A stretch of 64,000 bases of DNA from Mariluticola halotolerans (lineage in GTDB: Bacteria; Pseudomonadota; Alphaproteobacteria; Rhizobiales; Devosiaceae), in the NCBI RefSeq assembly GCF_021611515.1, contig NZ_CP090960.1, forward strand, positions 806,001-870,000, read 5' to 3'. The notes under the pieces were generated by a model. That model was not told the DNA's origin, did no database searches, and saw only the letters and a program-made list of their open reading frames with translations. The stretch's first letter is position 1. Each line of letters opens with the position of its first letter. The position numbers and the translations under genes were made by a program. Shown here piece by piece: positions 1-7,916 of the stretch.

Positions 1-39
1 ATATACGAAATGCGTTCGGGCAAACTCATTCCCAGGTAT

Positions 40-50
40 TTGTAGGACCA
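40..50. promoter_or_regulatory. Putative FadR/GntR-type operator, distal site
   Basis: The 11 bases TTGTAGGACCA fit the TnGTnnnACnA pattern known for FadR-subfamily GntR regulators at every fixed position. It lies 147 bp before the GntR gene that starts at 187. A flanking 9-mer GGACCAGTT (45-53) is the exact reverse complement of AACTGGTCC at 123-131. Binding by the adjacent regulator is inferred. Confidence 0.5.
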
Positions 51-125
51 GTTGGGGAGTTTTTCCAAAAAACTTCCGAAAATTCGGTGGTTTACGCTAG
101 TTAAGACGTGCCAGCTTGCCTAAAC

Positions 126-136
126 TGGTCCCACAA
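126..136. promoter_or_regulatory. Putative FadR/GntR-type operator, proximal site
   Basis: TGGTCCCACAA also fits TnGTnnnACnA exactly, about 50 bp before the GntR start codon and in a position to control it. The pair of sites would allow autoregulation and control of a divergent gene beyond the left edge. This is inferred from sequence only. Confidence 0.5.
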
Positions 137-186
137 AAATATTTTGCCACCCGGTTCAAATAGCCCGCCAGTGGGAGCAATTTCAG

Positions 187-903
187 ATGAAGCAAGAGAG
201 CCCGACAGCCCAAAAGATACACAAGGGTAGTCCCTCCGCTGTCGATGACCTCGTTATCCATATTCGCGCAATGATCGAGACAAACCGTCTGGGCGTTGGC
301 GACACCCTTCCCTCGGAACGCGAATTGTGCGAACAGTTTTCGACCAGCCGCAATACCGTGCGCGAGGCCATGCGGATACTCAAGGCCTATGGTGTTGTGG
401 AGGTCCGCCCCAAGGTGGGTGCTACCATTATTGATAACCGGATGGCGCGGGCGCTGGATCTGTTTTCGTTCAATACGATTGAAATTTCACGCAAGACCTT
501 TTCCGATATCCAGGGCTTTCGCTGCATGATCGAGGTGGATTCAGCCGAGCGGATTTTTAACAATCTCCAGCCTGACGACCTCGCTGATCTGCATGAGATC
601 AACAACACCATGGCGGATGCGCCTTCCAAGAGCGCCGCTTCGGACGCGGACTATGCTTTTCATACGCGCCTCATTCAAATTCTCGACAATGAGGCCATTC
701 TTGAAATCTACCGCATCATGAAGCCGGTCATTATCGGGATTATGGAGAAGGGAAAGTCCCGGCAGGACTTCAAGACCTTCACCTTCCAGCAGCACCTGCA
801 CGTGATTGAAGCGCTCAAGGCGCGGGACCGGATTACCTATCAATACGCGCTGCAATTTCACCTAAATCTAGGCTTTAACACGTTTGTGCCGGATGAGACC
901 TGA
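187..903 (+). CDS. GntR family transcriptional regulator, FadR (FCD) subfamily
   Basis: This 238-residue protein has a winged helix at about residues 17-80, with the typical SERELCEQF...SRNTVREAMRIL recognition region. An all-helical FCD ligand-binding domain follows at about 97-225. Proteins of this family are usually repressors released by a small carboxylate or sugar acid. The ATG at 187 is supported by GGGAG at 173-177. Two TnGTnnnACnA sites upstream (40-50, 126-136) suggest autoregulation. The gene converges on the ABC transporter/lactonase operon, and its target could be that operon or a gene left of the window. The ligand cannot be told from sequence. Confidence 0.9.
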   Translation: MKQESPTAQKIHKGSPSAVDDLVIHIRAMIETNRLGVGDTLPSERELCEQFSTSRNTVREAMRILKAYGVVEVRPKVGATIIDNRMARALDLFSFNTIEISRKTFSDIQGFRCMIEVDSAERIFNNLQPDDLADLHEINNTMADAPSKSAASDADYAFHTRLIQILDNEAILEIYRIMKPVIIGIMEKGKSRQDFKTFTFQQHLHVIEALKARDRITYQYALQFHLNLGFNTFVPDET

Positions 904-913
904 GGCCACCGCA

Positions 914-941
914 TGAGGCGGTTGCGCGCTGCACCGCCTCA
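914..941. terminator. Hairpin between convergent genes
   Basis: A perfect 9-bp stem (914-922 with 933-941) encloses a 10-base loop, midway between the stop of the GntR gene (903) and the stop of the leftward lactonase gene (970). There is no T tract on either side, so it may be a weak bidirectional terminator or simply an RNA-stabilising hairpin. Confidence 0.4.
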
Positions 942-969
942 CTTGCTTGGTATGGCAAACCGTTTGGCG

Positions 970-1809
970 CTAATGCGCCCGGACGATCTTGAACCCATCC
1001 ACATCATGCACGAGCGGCAGGTTCTCCCAGCGGTCCTTGTCATGCAGAATAATGAGTTTGCTCATATCACCGTCCACCACATCATTGATGCGGTCGATGG
1101 TCTTGAGCTGGTCCCAGACGCTGCCAATGGCATTGTTCAAGGGCACGTAGACGCCGTTGTGATTGTGGCCGGTAATATTGGTGGCCGAATAAACGCAATC
1201 GCCGGAAACCACGATATCGCCGCGGGCACATTCCAGAACGATGAATTGCTGGCCGATTGTGTGGCCCGGCCCGAAGCGGGCATGGACACCGGGCAGGACA
1301 TTGTTCTTGTCACCATCCAGCAAGGTCACCCGGTGCTGCACGGAGGCATCGAAAATGTTCCGCAAATCGTCGGGGTTGATGATGTCGGTCAGGTAGCCGA
1401 ACTGCGGCGGCAGCGCCATGGCTTCATGCCATGACAGCAGTTCGGCCTTCTGAATGAATATCCGGGCATTGGGGAATTTGTGCACTGAGCCTGCGTGATC
1501 AAAATGGGCATGGCTGAGCAGGATATCGGTGATATCCTCGGGCTGCACATCAAGCTCGGCAAGCAGGCGCACCGGCGATATCCATTCGGGCACACCGAAC
1601 CGTTCACTCATTTCAGCGCCGATCCCCTCCCGCATGAAGCCGGTGTCGATCAGGATGTTGCGTGTGCCGTTGCGCGCAAACACAAAGGCGAAGGGCGTGT
1701 CCATCACCCCTTCGTCGTGGGTGCCGTTCACCAGGGCGGCAATGGGTTGATCCTTTGCCCGGGCATATTCGAGCACATAGATTTCCCAGTTCCGGTTTTC
1801 TTCAGACAT
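970..1809 (-). CDS. Metallo-beta-lactamase-fold lactonase (N-acyl homoserine lactonase-like)
   Basis: This 279-residue hydrolase carries the complete metal site of the lactonase branch of the MBL fold: HAHFDH at residues 100-105, H183 in GPGHT, D204 in SGDC, and H256. Such enzymes open lactone rings with two bound metals, often zinc. The start at 1809 follows a strong AAGGGAAGG ribosome site; a longer in-frame extension lacks one and overlaps the permease gene. It is the last gene of the sugar ABC transporter operon, 14 bp after the permease, so the natural substrate may be a sugar lactone rather than an acyl homoserine lactone. The fold is certain; the substrate is inferred. Confidence 0.85.
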   Translation of the reverse strand: MSEENRNWEIYVLEYARAKDQPIAALVNGTHDEGVMDTPFAFVFARNGTRNILIDTGFMREGIGAEMSERFGVPEWISPVRLLAELDVQPEDITDILLSHAHFDHAGSVHKFPNARIFIQKAELLSWHEAMALPPQFGYLTDIINPDDLRNIFDASVQHRVTLLDGDKNNVLPGVHARFGPGHTIGQQFIVLECARGDIVVSGDCVYSATNITGHNHNGVYVPLNNAIGSVWDQLKTIDRINDVVDGDMSKLIILHDKDRWENLPLVHDVDGFKIVRAH

Positions 1810-1823
1810 GACTGTTCCTTCCC

Positions 1824-2819
1824 TTAGCTCTCGGCGATTGTCCGGCCGAGGCTGGAGAGCCCGACAGCGACAATGAGAATGGCACCCTGGAATACATATT
1901 GGGAGAATGTGGGCGCACCGAAAATGTTGAGGCCGTTGAAGCCGAATGCGATGATCAGCGCGCCAACGAAGGTCCCCATAACGTGGAATTCGCCATCGCG
2001 CAGGGTCGCAGACCCCAGAAATACCGCAGCGAACGCAGTCAGCAGATAGCTGTCGGCCGCGCTTGTCGTGCCGCTGCCGAGGCGTGATGCCAGCAATATG
2101 CCGGTCAGGGCCGCACACATGCCGGAAATGACAAAGCCAAGTGTCTTGACCTTGGCCACATCAATCCCTGCCAAGCGCGCCGCTGCCGGGTTGCCGCCCA
2201 CGGCCTGCACTTCCTGGCCGATCGCTGTGCGCTCGACCAGCAGCCAGAGCGCGCCGAGAACCAGCACCATGATAATGATATTGTTGGGAATGCCGAACAG
2301 CCAACGGCCAAGGGAGATTTGCAGGAAGGCCTCGGGCACACCGGAAACGATTGGCACCCCAGAGGAATAGGCGAATGCCAACCCAGTGAGGATGGTGCCC
2401 ACGCCAAGGGTTGCGATGACGGAATTGACCTTCATGCGCGTGACGATAAAGCCGTTGACCAAACCGATCAGGGCACCTGCGGCGATGACAATGGCAATGG
2501 CCACGGGGATTGGCAGTTTGTTCGACACAATCAGCCCGGTCACGAGCACACCGTGCAGACTGGCGGCAAAACCGATAGACAGGTCGAGTTCACCCACGAT
2601 GACGGCCAGTGTGAGGCCACCGGCAATGATCATGGCCAGTGAGGCCTGATTCAGCACATTGGTGAAATTGGACAGGGTTGGAAACGCCTTGGGCGACAGA
2701 AGCGAAAAGGCGATAATCATCACCGCCAACCCCAAAATGGTGGCGTAGCGCGCAAAAATACCCAGTGCGTTGCGGGCATTGGGCGACAAGCGCCTTGAGG
2801 ATGCAGAACTCTGGCTCAT
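1824..2819 (-). CDS. Ribose-type sugar ABC transporter permease
   Basis: This 331-residue, strongly hydrophobic inner-membrane protein belongs to the RbsC/BPD_transp_2 family, with about eight to ten membrane helices. The family motif GGLTLAVIVGELDLSIG near residue 70 is close to the usual GGIDLSVG loop, and EAA-like residues (GGNPAAARLAG) lie near residue 200. It forms the channel for the ATPase encoded 9 bp upstream and the periplasmic binding protein of the same operon. The start at 2819 follows AGGA about 8 bases upstream. Family assignment is secure; the transported sugar is unknown. Confidence 0.92.
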   Translation of the reverse strand: MSQSSASSRRLSPNARNALGIFARYATILGLAVMIIAFSLLSPKAFPTLSNFTNVLNQASLAMIIAGGLTLAVIVGELDLSIGFAASLHGVLVTGLIVSNKLPIPVAIAIVIAAGALIGLVNGFIVTRMKVNSVIATLGVGTILTGLAFAYSSGVPIVSGVPEAFLQISLGRWLFGIPNNIIIMVLVLGALWLLVERTAIGQEVQAVGGNPAAARLAGIDVAKVKTLGFVISGMCAALTGILLASRLGSGTTSAADSYLLTAFAAVFLGSATLRDGEFHVMGTFVGALIIAFGFNGLNIFGAPTFSQYVFQGAILIVAVGLSSLGRTIAES

Positions 2820-2828
2820 TTTATAATC

Positions 2829-4376
2829 CTAACTCTTCTCATGGGCGACATAGCTCGCTTCCACAATCGCATTGCGCGAAATTGCATCACCCTGCAGTTC
2901 TTTAACGATGCGGCCATCAGCCATGACCAAAACCCTGTCGGACAGATCCGGCAATTCATCCGGTTCCGATGAAATCACAATCACCGCCATGCCCTTCCGG
3001 GCCAATTCCCGGACCAGGTGATGGATTTCGGCGCGCGCGCCAATATCCACGCCACGGGTGGGTTCATCGAGTATGAGCACTTTCGGCTGCCGTAGCAGCC
3101 AGCGGCCGATGACCACCTTTTGCTGGTTGCCGCCACTCAAACGCCCAACAGGTGTTTCAATGCTCTGGGTCTTGATGGACAGGTCTTTGACGATTTCGGT
3201 GACGGCGCTGTCGCGCCGGCGATAGTCGATGAACGGGAAAACCGGACTGACGACAATATCGTTGAGATTTGAAATCTGGGCATTGAAGGCGACGCTTTTG
3301 CTTAGCACCAGACCATCGGCCCGCCGTTCCTCTGGCACGAAACCAAGGCCGGCCTTTACCGCCGCCGTTGGCGATTTGGGCGCATAGGGCGCGCCCTGCA
3401 ACGTCATTGTGCCCCCATCCGGCCGGTCAGCACCATAAATAAGCCGCGCCAGCTCGCTGCGCCCGGCCCCCACAAGACCGCCAATGCCCAGCACCTCGCC
3501 TTCATGCAGATCAAAGCTGACATCATTGACCATGGGCGCCCGCGACAGGTGGGAGACCGTTAAAGCCACCCTGCCCGTCAGCACCGCCGGATCTTTTGTG
3601 GCTGCGCGTTCAACAGCGCCGCCGACAATCGCTTCAACCAGGTTGTCGCGGGTCAAATCGGCACGGGTAATATCGGCCACAGATTGCCCGTCGCGAAACA
3701 CGGTTACGCGGTCACACAGGCGTTCGATTTCGTCGAGCCGGTGCGACACATAGAGCACAGCCACCCCGGAGGCGGACAGATCCTCCACGATGGCGAACAG
3801 CTTTTCCGCCTCACTGCCCGACAGCGATGCTGTCGGCTCGTCCATAACAATCAAACGGGCTTTGCGCACAAGAGCCCGGCAGATATTGATCAACCAGTTT
3901 TCCGCTGTCGACAGCCCTTTGACATTGGCATTGAGAGACGCCCTGATGCCGACACGTTCAGCAATCGGGCGAACGTCCTTTTCAATGGCGGCCCAGTCGA
4001 TCATGCCGAAGCGCGACTTTTTGGGAATGCCCAGCATGATATTCTCGAGCACCGTCATGCCGGGAATGAAAGCCAGTTCCTGATGAATGAAATTCATGCC
4101 GAGGTCGGCGGCGGCGTGGGGCGAGTTAAGGGCGACGGTGTTCCCATCCACCTCCACCTGCCCGCCATCAGGCTGCACAAGACCGGCAAGAACCTTGATC
4201 AGCGTTGATTTGCCGGCGCCATTGGCACCGACAAGGCCCAAAACCTCACCCGGCCCAATTTCCAGAGACACGCCCTTGAGCGCCTGCGCGCCGCCATAGG
4301 ATTTGGTTATACCGGTTGCACGCACCAATGGGGACGAATGAACCGTCCCCATTTCCATCGTTTTTTCTACCATCAT
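2829..4376 (-). CDS. Ribose-type sugar ABC transporter ATP-binding protein (tandem NBD)
   Basis: At 515 residues this is the usual length of the RbsA/MglA/XylG family, with two fused nucleotide-binding domains. The first has a canonical Walker A (GANGAGKS at 50-57) and MDEPTAS Walker B, but a degenerate signature (LSTAENW in place of LSGGQ). The second has the degenerate P-loop GLVGAGRSE typical of this family, with an intact LSGGNQQK signature and LDEPTRGVD. Such asymmetric sites are normal here. It energises the permease encoded downstream. Several ATG codons lie near the start, so the N-terminus is uncertain by up to nine residues. Confidence 0.93.
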   Translation of the reverse strand: MMVEKTMEMGTVHSSPLVRATGITKSYGGAQALKGVSLEIGPGEVLGLVGANGAGKSTLIKVLAGLVQPDGGQVEVDGNTVALNSPHAAADLGMNFIHQELAFIPGMTVLENIMLGIPKKSRFGMIDWAAIEKDVRPIAERVGIRASLNANVKGLSTAENWLINICRALVRKARLIVMDEPTASLSGSEAEKLFAIVEDLSASGVAVLYVSHRLDEIERLCDRVTVFRDGQSVADITRADLTRDNLVEAIVGGAVERAATKDPAVLTGRVALTVSHLSRAPMVNDVSFDLHEGEVLGIGGLVGAGRSELARLIYGADRPDGGTMTLQGAPYAPKSPTAAVKAGLGFVPEERRADGLVLSKSVAFNAQISNLNDIVVSPVFPFIDYRRRDSAVTEIVKDLSIKTQSIETPVGRLSGGNQQKVVIGRWLLRQPKVLILDEPTRGVDIGARAEIHHLVRELARKGMAVIVISSEPDELPDLSDRVLVMADGRIVKELQGDAISRNAIVEASYVAHEKS

Positions 4377-4393
4377 CCGAATGTCTTTCGGGC

Positions 4394-5338
4394 CTATTGG
4401 CCGAGAGCGTCTGGGTGGGCCGTTACAAATTCTTCCACCGTATCGGCGGTTACCAGAATGGCAGGCACTTCCCTGGCGACCGGCACCCAGGCGTCACCCG
4501 CTTCGATGATTTCGGGCAGAAGCTTTACCATGTCGTAGCCTTCAGTATAGCTGTCTTCCCAGGCTGTGCCATCCATATGGCCATTGCGGATATTTTCAAT
4601 CGCCTGCGCATTGCCGTTGACGCCATAGACTTTCACGTCATCACGGGCCTGCTGACGCAGGGAACCGATGGCACCAATGGCGGGGTCATCCCAGCAACCC
4701 CAAATGGCGAGATTTTCGCTGTTGGCGGGGTGCGAGGCGAGCCAGGCATTGGCATATTGCGCGCCGTCCTCGAAATATCCGGGAATGCGCACTTCATTCT
4801 TGGTTACAGTAATATCGGGATATTCGGCGACCATTTCATCGAGCACGACTTCTCGGTTACGGCAGACTTCGCCTGTACGGTATGTCAGGGCGAGAATGCT
4901 GCCGCTACCGTCCATCGCATCGAGCATCATCTCGACAACGGGTTCTGCCATCGGGCCACCCGAACCATTGGTTGCAGCAACCGTGCTGCCGATACCGCCA
5001 CCCCAGGTCACGACGGGCACATTTGCATCACCAGCGGCCGCGAGGCCTGCACCAATGGAGGTGTAAGGGAAAACCATGTCGATCACCGCCGCTGCGCCGC
5101 GCTGAACGAAATTCTGAATACCGGCATTGGCCTGATCAGCGCTGCCCGCCGCATCAATCACGGAAACTTCCCAGCCAATTTCCTTGGCTGCAGCTTCGGC
5201 ACCCTGGATATAACGCGCGTTGTTCGCTTCGTTGGCAGAGATTGAGACGATGCCGATCAGCTTGCTCTCCTGAGCGGTGACAATGCTTGTAGACAAGGCA
5301 AGTGTAATGGCCAGCAGGCCGAGCGAAGCAGCTTTCAT
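4394..5338 (-). CDS. Sugar ABC transporter periplasmic substrate-binding protein
   Basis: The product is 314 residues. It begins with a Sec signal peptide, cut probably after TA-22 (mature QESKLIGIV), and then has the two-lobed Peripla_BP_4 fold of ribose/sugar-binding proteins. Sugar-stacking and polar residues are plausible in WGGGIGS and in GVNGNAQAI near the hinge. The start at 5338 has a GGGAG ribosome site and gives the correct signal peptide, unlike a longer upstream reading. It is the first gene of the operon binding protein-ATPase-permease-lactonase and is divergent from a LacI regulator. The ligand is unknown; a pentose, sugar lactone or polyol is possible. Confidence 0.92.
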   Translation of the reverse strand: MKAASLGLLAITLALSTSIVTAQESKLIGIVSISANEANNARYIQGAEAAAKEIGWEVSVIDAAGSADQANAGIQNFVQRGAAAVIDMVFPYTSIGAGLAAAGDANVPVVTWGGGIGSTVAATNGSGGPMAEPVVEMMLDAMDGSGSILALTYRTGEVCRNREVVLDEMVAEYPDITVTKNEVRIPGYFEDGAQYANAWLASHPANSENLAIWGCWDDPAIGAIGSLRQQARDDVKVYGVNGNAQAIENIRNGHMDGTAWEDSYTEGYDMVKLLPEIIEAGDAWVPVAREVPAILVTADTVEEFVTAHPDALGQ

Positions 5339-5390
5339 GATTTTCTCCCTTTTGACATTCCGGCCAGAGCGCAACTTCGCTGTTGCAAAA

Positions 5391-5404
5391 CCTAACCGTT
5401 TCGC
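5391..5404. promoter_or_regulatory. Degenerate LacI-type operator
   Basis: CCTAACCGTTTCGC matches the core of the perfect palindrome at 5489-5504 at 11 of 14 positions and keeps the central CG step. It lies about 50 bp before the binding-protein start codon. It could be a second, weaker operator that permits looping by the LacI regulator. Confidence 0.4.
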
Positions 5405-5488
5405 TAACATTGCCTAACATGTTACATCGTGCAAGCAAAAAATCCGGAAATAAATGGATTTTTAAGCGGTAGATGCGAGATTATATAG

Positions 5489-5504
5489 AGCTAAACGTTT
5501 AGCT
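5489..5504. promoter_or_regulatory. LacI-family operator (perfect palindrome)
   Basis: AGCTAAACGTTTAGCT is a perfect 16-bp palindrome with the central CG typical of LacI/GalR operators. It ends 14 bp before the regulator start codon and lies in the spacer shared with the divergent sugar transporter operon. This layout is the classical one for local repression of both units. Confidence 0.8.
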
Positions 5505-5518
5505 ACTGGAGTGAATTT

Positions 5519-6535
5519 ATGGCGAATATCAAGGACGTAGCCAAGGAGGCGGGCGTATCGACAGCAACCGTTTCGGCCGTCGTCAATGACACAAGCTTTG
5601 TCAGCCCTGCCCTTCGGGCGCGGGTGCAGGCTGCCATCGACAAACTCGGCTATGTTCCCTCGCAGGTTGCGCGAAACCTCAAACGCGGCAGCAGCAAGCT
5701 TATCGCCCTTGTTGTCGCGGATCTGTCGAACCCTTTTTATGCCCGCATCGTTTGCGCCGCTGAGGCTGCGGCAGCGGCCTGGGGCTATTGTCTTGTGGTC
5801 TTCAACAGTGATGAAAAGCCTGAAGTTGAAAAGCGCATTCTGGGACGCATCCGGACCCTTTCGTGTGACGGCATGATTATTGCGCCAGTCGGCGGGCCGG
5901 CCCAATACGCCCCCTCAGAGATGAAGGGGTTGCCGCCTACCGTCATGTTTGGCCGCACCACGGGCCATGATGCATTCGATGTGGTAACCCTCGACAATAT
6001 TGAGGCCTCACGGCAGGTCACCAGCTATCTGCTTGATCTCGGTCATCGCAGAATCGGCACAATCACTGGCCCCTTGCATCTCAGCACCGGCCGGGATCGT
6101 CATGCCGGCATGCTTGCCGCCATGACCGAGCGCGGCCTTTCGCCCGACCCCAATCACGTACGCAGCGGCGAATTTCGCGAAGATACGGCCTATTCCGTTG
6201 CGCGGGATATGCTGTCCCAGCCCGCGCCGCCATCAGCGCTTTATATTGCGAATGGTGTGATGGCGCTGGGTGTGATGCGTGCCCTTGCCGATATGGGCCT
6301 CAAATGTCCGGCTGACATATCCATTGCCTCAACAGATACCATTCCCGGCTTTGGCGGCCTGCGCCCCAGACTGACCCGGGCTGAACATCCGGCAACCGAG
6401 ATGACCAATGAGGCCCTGCGCCTGCTGGTGGACCGTATTACCCGCGAACCAAATGCAAAGCAGCGCAATGTGGTTTTCCAGGCCGCGCTGGTGCTGGGCG
6501 AGAGTTGTGCGCCATTGACGTTGTCGGTGGAATAG
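5519..6535 (+). CDS. LacI family transcriptional regulator
   Basis: This 338-residue protein starts with a textbook LacI helix-turn-helix (IKDVAKEAGVSTATVSAVVND, residues 4-24) and a hinge near residue 50. A periplasmic-binding-protein-like effector domain follows (ALVVADLSNPFYARIV onward). The ATG at 5519 follows GGAG at 5508-5511. It is divergent from the sugar ABC transporter/lactonase operon and has a perfect CG-centred palindrome in the shared spacer, so it most likely represses that operon until the transported sugar or a derivative binds. The effector is unknown. Confidence 0.93.
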   Translation: MANIKDVAKEAGVSTATVSAVVNDTSFVSPALRARVQAAIDKLGYVPSQVARNLKRGSSKLIALVVADLSNPFYARIVCAAEAAAAAWGYCLVVFNSDEKPEVEKRILGRIRTLSCDGMIIAPVGGPAQYAPSEMKGLPPTVMFGRTTGHDAFDVVTLDNIEASRQVTSYLLDLGHRRIGTITGPLHLSTGRDRHAGMLAAMTERGLSPDPNHVRSGEFREDTAYSVARDMLSQPAPPSALYIANGVMALGVMRALADMGLKCPADISIASTDTIPGFGGLRPRLTRAEHPATEMTNEALRLLVDRITREPNAKQRNVVFQAALVLGESCAPLTLSVE

Positions 6536-6554
6536 AGACTGCGGTCGACAGCTA

Positions 6555-7214
6555 CTAGAATGTCGGGGGTGTATTGACCCAGATAACCCGGGACACTGTA
6601 TCGCCCGGGTTGCGGTAGGAATGTGCCAGGTTTGAGCGGAAGAAGAACGAGTCGCCTGCTTCGGCCAGGTAGGTCACCCCCTCGACAGTCAGCTCGACCT
6701 GCCCCTCGATCACATATCCCATCTCTTCGCCTTCATGGACCAACCCGTCTTCGCTGCCCCCGCCCGGCTCGATGATGTGCACATTGCCCTGCAACAGATA
6801 GCCCGTAGAATACGGCACAAGCCGTTCCAGCAAGATCCCGGTACCCCGCCGTAACTGATCGGTTTCGATCATTGGCCGGTCACTGGCCTTTGTGACGATG
6901 GCCACTTCATCATCGCCGGAGAACAATTCTGAAAGATTAGTGTCCAGTGCGGCACAGATCCGATGCAGCATTGTGATCGAGGGATTGGCTTTCTGCCCCT
7001 CGATTTTTGACAGGGCGCTGACGGAGCACCCCACCTTTTCGGCCAATTCCTTGAGGCTGAGTTCACGCAGCAGGCGCGCATGCCGGATCTTGCCACCGAT
7101 GCGGACATCGCCTGGCAGCCCTGCTGATTTCAACGAAGCAGCCGGAATCGATGGCCCTGCCTTGCGCGCTGCGCTCGCTGCCGATCTGACAGCAGGCCGA
7201 CGTTGCCGCGTCAT
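6555..7214 (-). CDS. XRE-cupin transcriptional regulator
   Basis: This 219-residue regulator has a basic N-terminal tail, an XRE-type helix-turn-helix at about residues 40-95 (LKELAEKVGCSVSALSKIEG) and a C-terminal cupin domain at about 130-215 that probably binds the effector. Proteins of this layout control amino-acid, polyamine and related nitrogen catabolism. The start at 7214 follows GGAG; an upstream in-frame extension has no ribosome site. It is the last gene of a leftward unit (hydrolase, TRAP transporter, isochorismatase-like amidase). The inverted repeat at 12214-12242, before the first gene of that unit, is the best candidate for its binding site. Confidence 0.9.
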   Translation of the reverse strand: MTRQRRPAVRSAASAARKAGPSIPAASLKSAGLPGDVRIGGKIRHARLLRELSLKELAEKVGCSVSALSKIEGQKANPSITMLHRICAALDTNLSELFSGDDEVAIVTKASDRPMIETDQLRRGTGILLERLVPYSTGYLLQGNVHIIEPGGGSEDGLVHEGEEMGYVIEGQVELTVEGVTYLAEAGDSFFFRSNLAHSYRNPGDTVSRVIWVNTPPTF

Positions 7215-7261
7215 GGTTCGAACTCCACAAATTGCCCTTTTCCGGCCCTGGCAGCGTTGTC

Positions 7262-7891
7262 CTACTCTGGCCTTACGGCCTCCAGAGCGTCCTGTGCGGT
7301 CATGGTCCATCCAAACGCGGTACGGATACAGGCAAGCGCCGCATCGTGCAAGTTGGTGCCGTCCATGGTGTCAACGCAATCTGTGACCACGATAGAGGCG
7401 AAATCGCGCACGCAGGCCGAGACCGCGGTGGCCAGCACACAACTATTGGTGTTGACGCCGGTGATCAGCAAGGTGTTGATCCGGTTCTTGTTGAGGCAGA
7501 ACTCGAGTTCGGAACCGATAAAACAGTCGTAACGGCGCTTGGAATCGATCACCCAGTCGCGGGGGTCGAGCAGCTCGGGCATCACTTCGACGCCGGGCAT
7601 GCCCACGAGATTATGGCGCAACACGTTTTTACGGGAAGCTGTGGGGTTATCCGCTCTCGTCCGCCAAAACGGATTAGAACTGATCTCGTCGACCGATCGA
7701 TACATTGTCAGCAAATGAATGACGGGAATATCGAGCGCGCGGGCTTGTTCAAACAACACCCGGTTGGCCTCGATCACCGGGCCGCAACGTTCTTCGGCCA
7801 ACGGCATGGTCGCGACGGCAGGATCGAGATGACCACGATGCAGGTCAATTGCGACAATTGCCGGGCGGATTTCTTCGACACCAAAATTCAT
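7262..7891 (-). CDS. Isochorismatase-family cysteine amidohydrolase
   Basis: This 209-residue enzyme of the isochorismatase-like superfamily keeps the catalytic triad of its hydrolase members: D16 (AIDLHRG), K118 (DSKRRYDCF) and C151 (GVNTNSCV, preceded by the usual non-prolyl turn). Members hydrolyse C-N bonds, for example in N-carbamoylsarcosine, maleamate, biuret or nicotinamide. The gene follows the TRAP large permease by 25 bp with an AAGGAG site, so its substrate is probably imported by, or derived from the cargo of, that transporter. Which amide it cleaves cannot be decided from sequence. Confidence 0.88.
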   Translation of the reverse strand: MNFGVEEIRPAIVAIDLHRGHLDPAVATMPLAEERCGPVIEANRVLFEQARALDIPVIHLLTMYRSVDEISSNPFWRTRADNPTASRKNVLRHNLVGMPGVEVMPELLDPRDWVIDSKRRYDCFIGSELEFCLNKNRINTLLITGVNTNSCVLATAVSACVRDFASIVVTDCVDTMDGTNLHDAALACIRTAFGWTMTAQDALEAVRPE

Positions 7892-7916
7892 CTTCGTGTT
7901 CTCCTTGGTCTTTTGG

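Noticed and set aside
913-1434. Plus-strand open frame of 173 codons opposite the lactonase
   Set aside because: It overlaps a gene with intact catalytic motifs and starts inside the intergenic hairpin.
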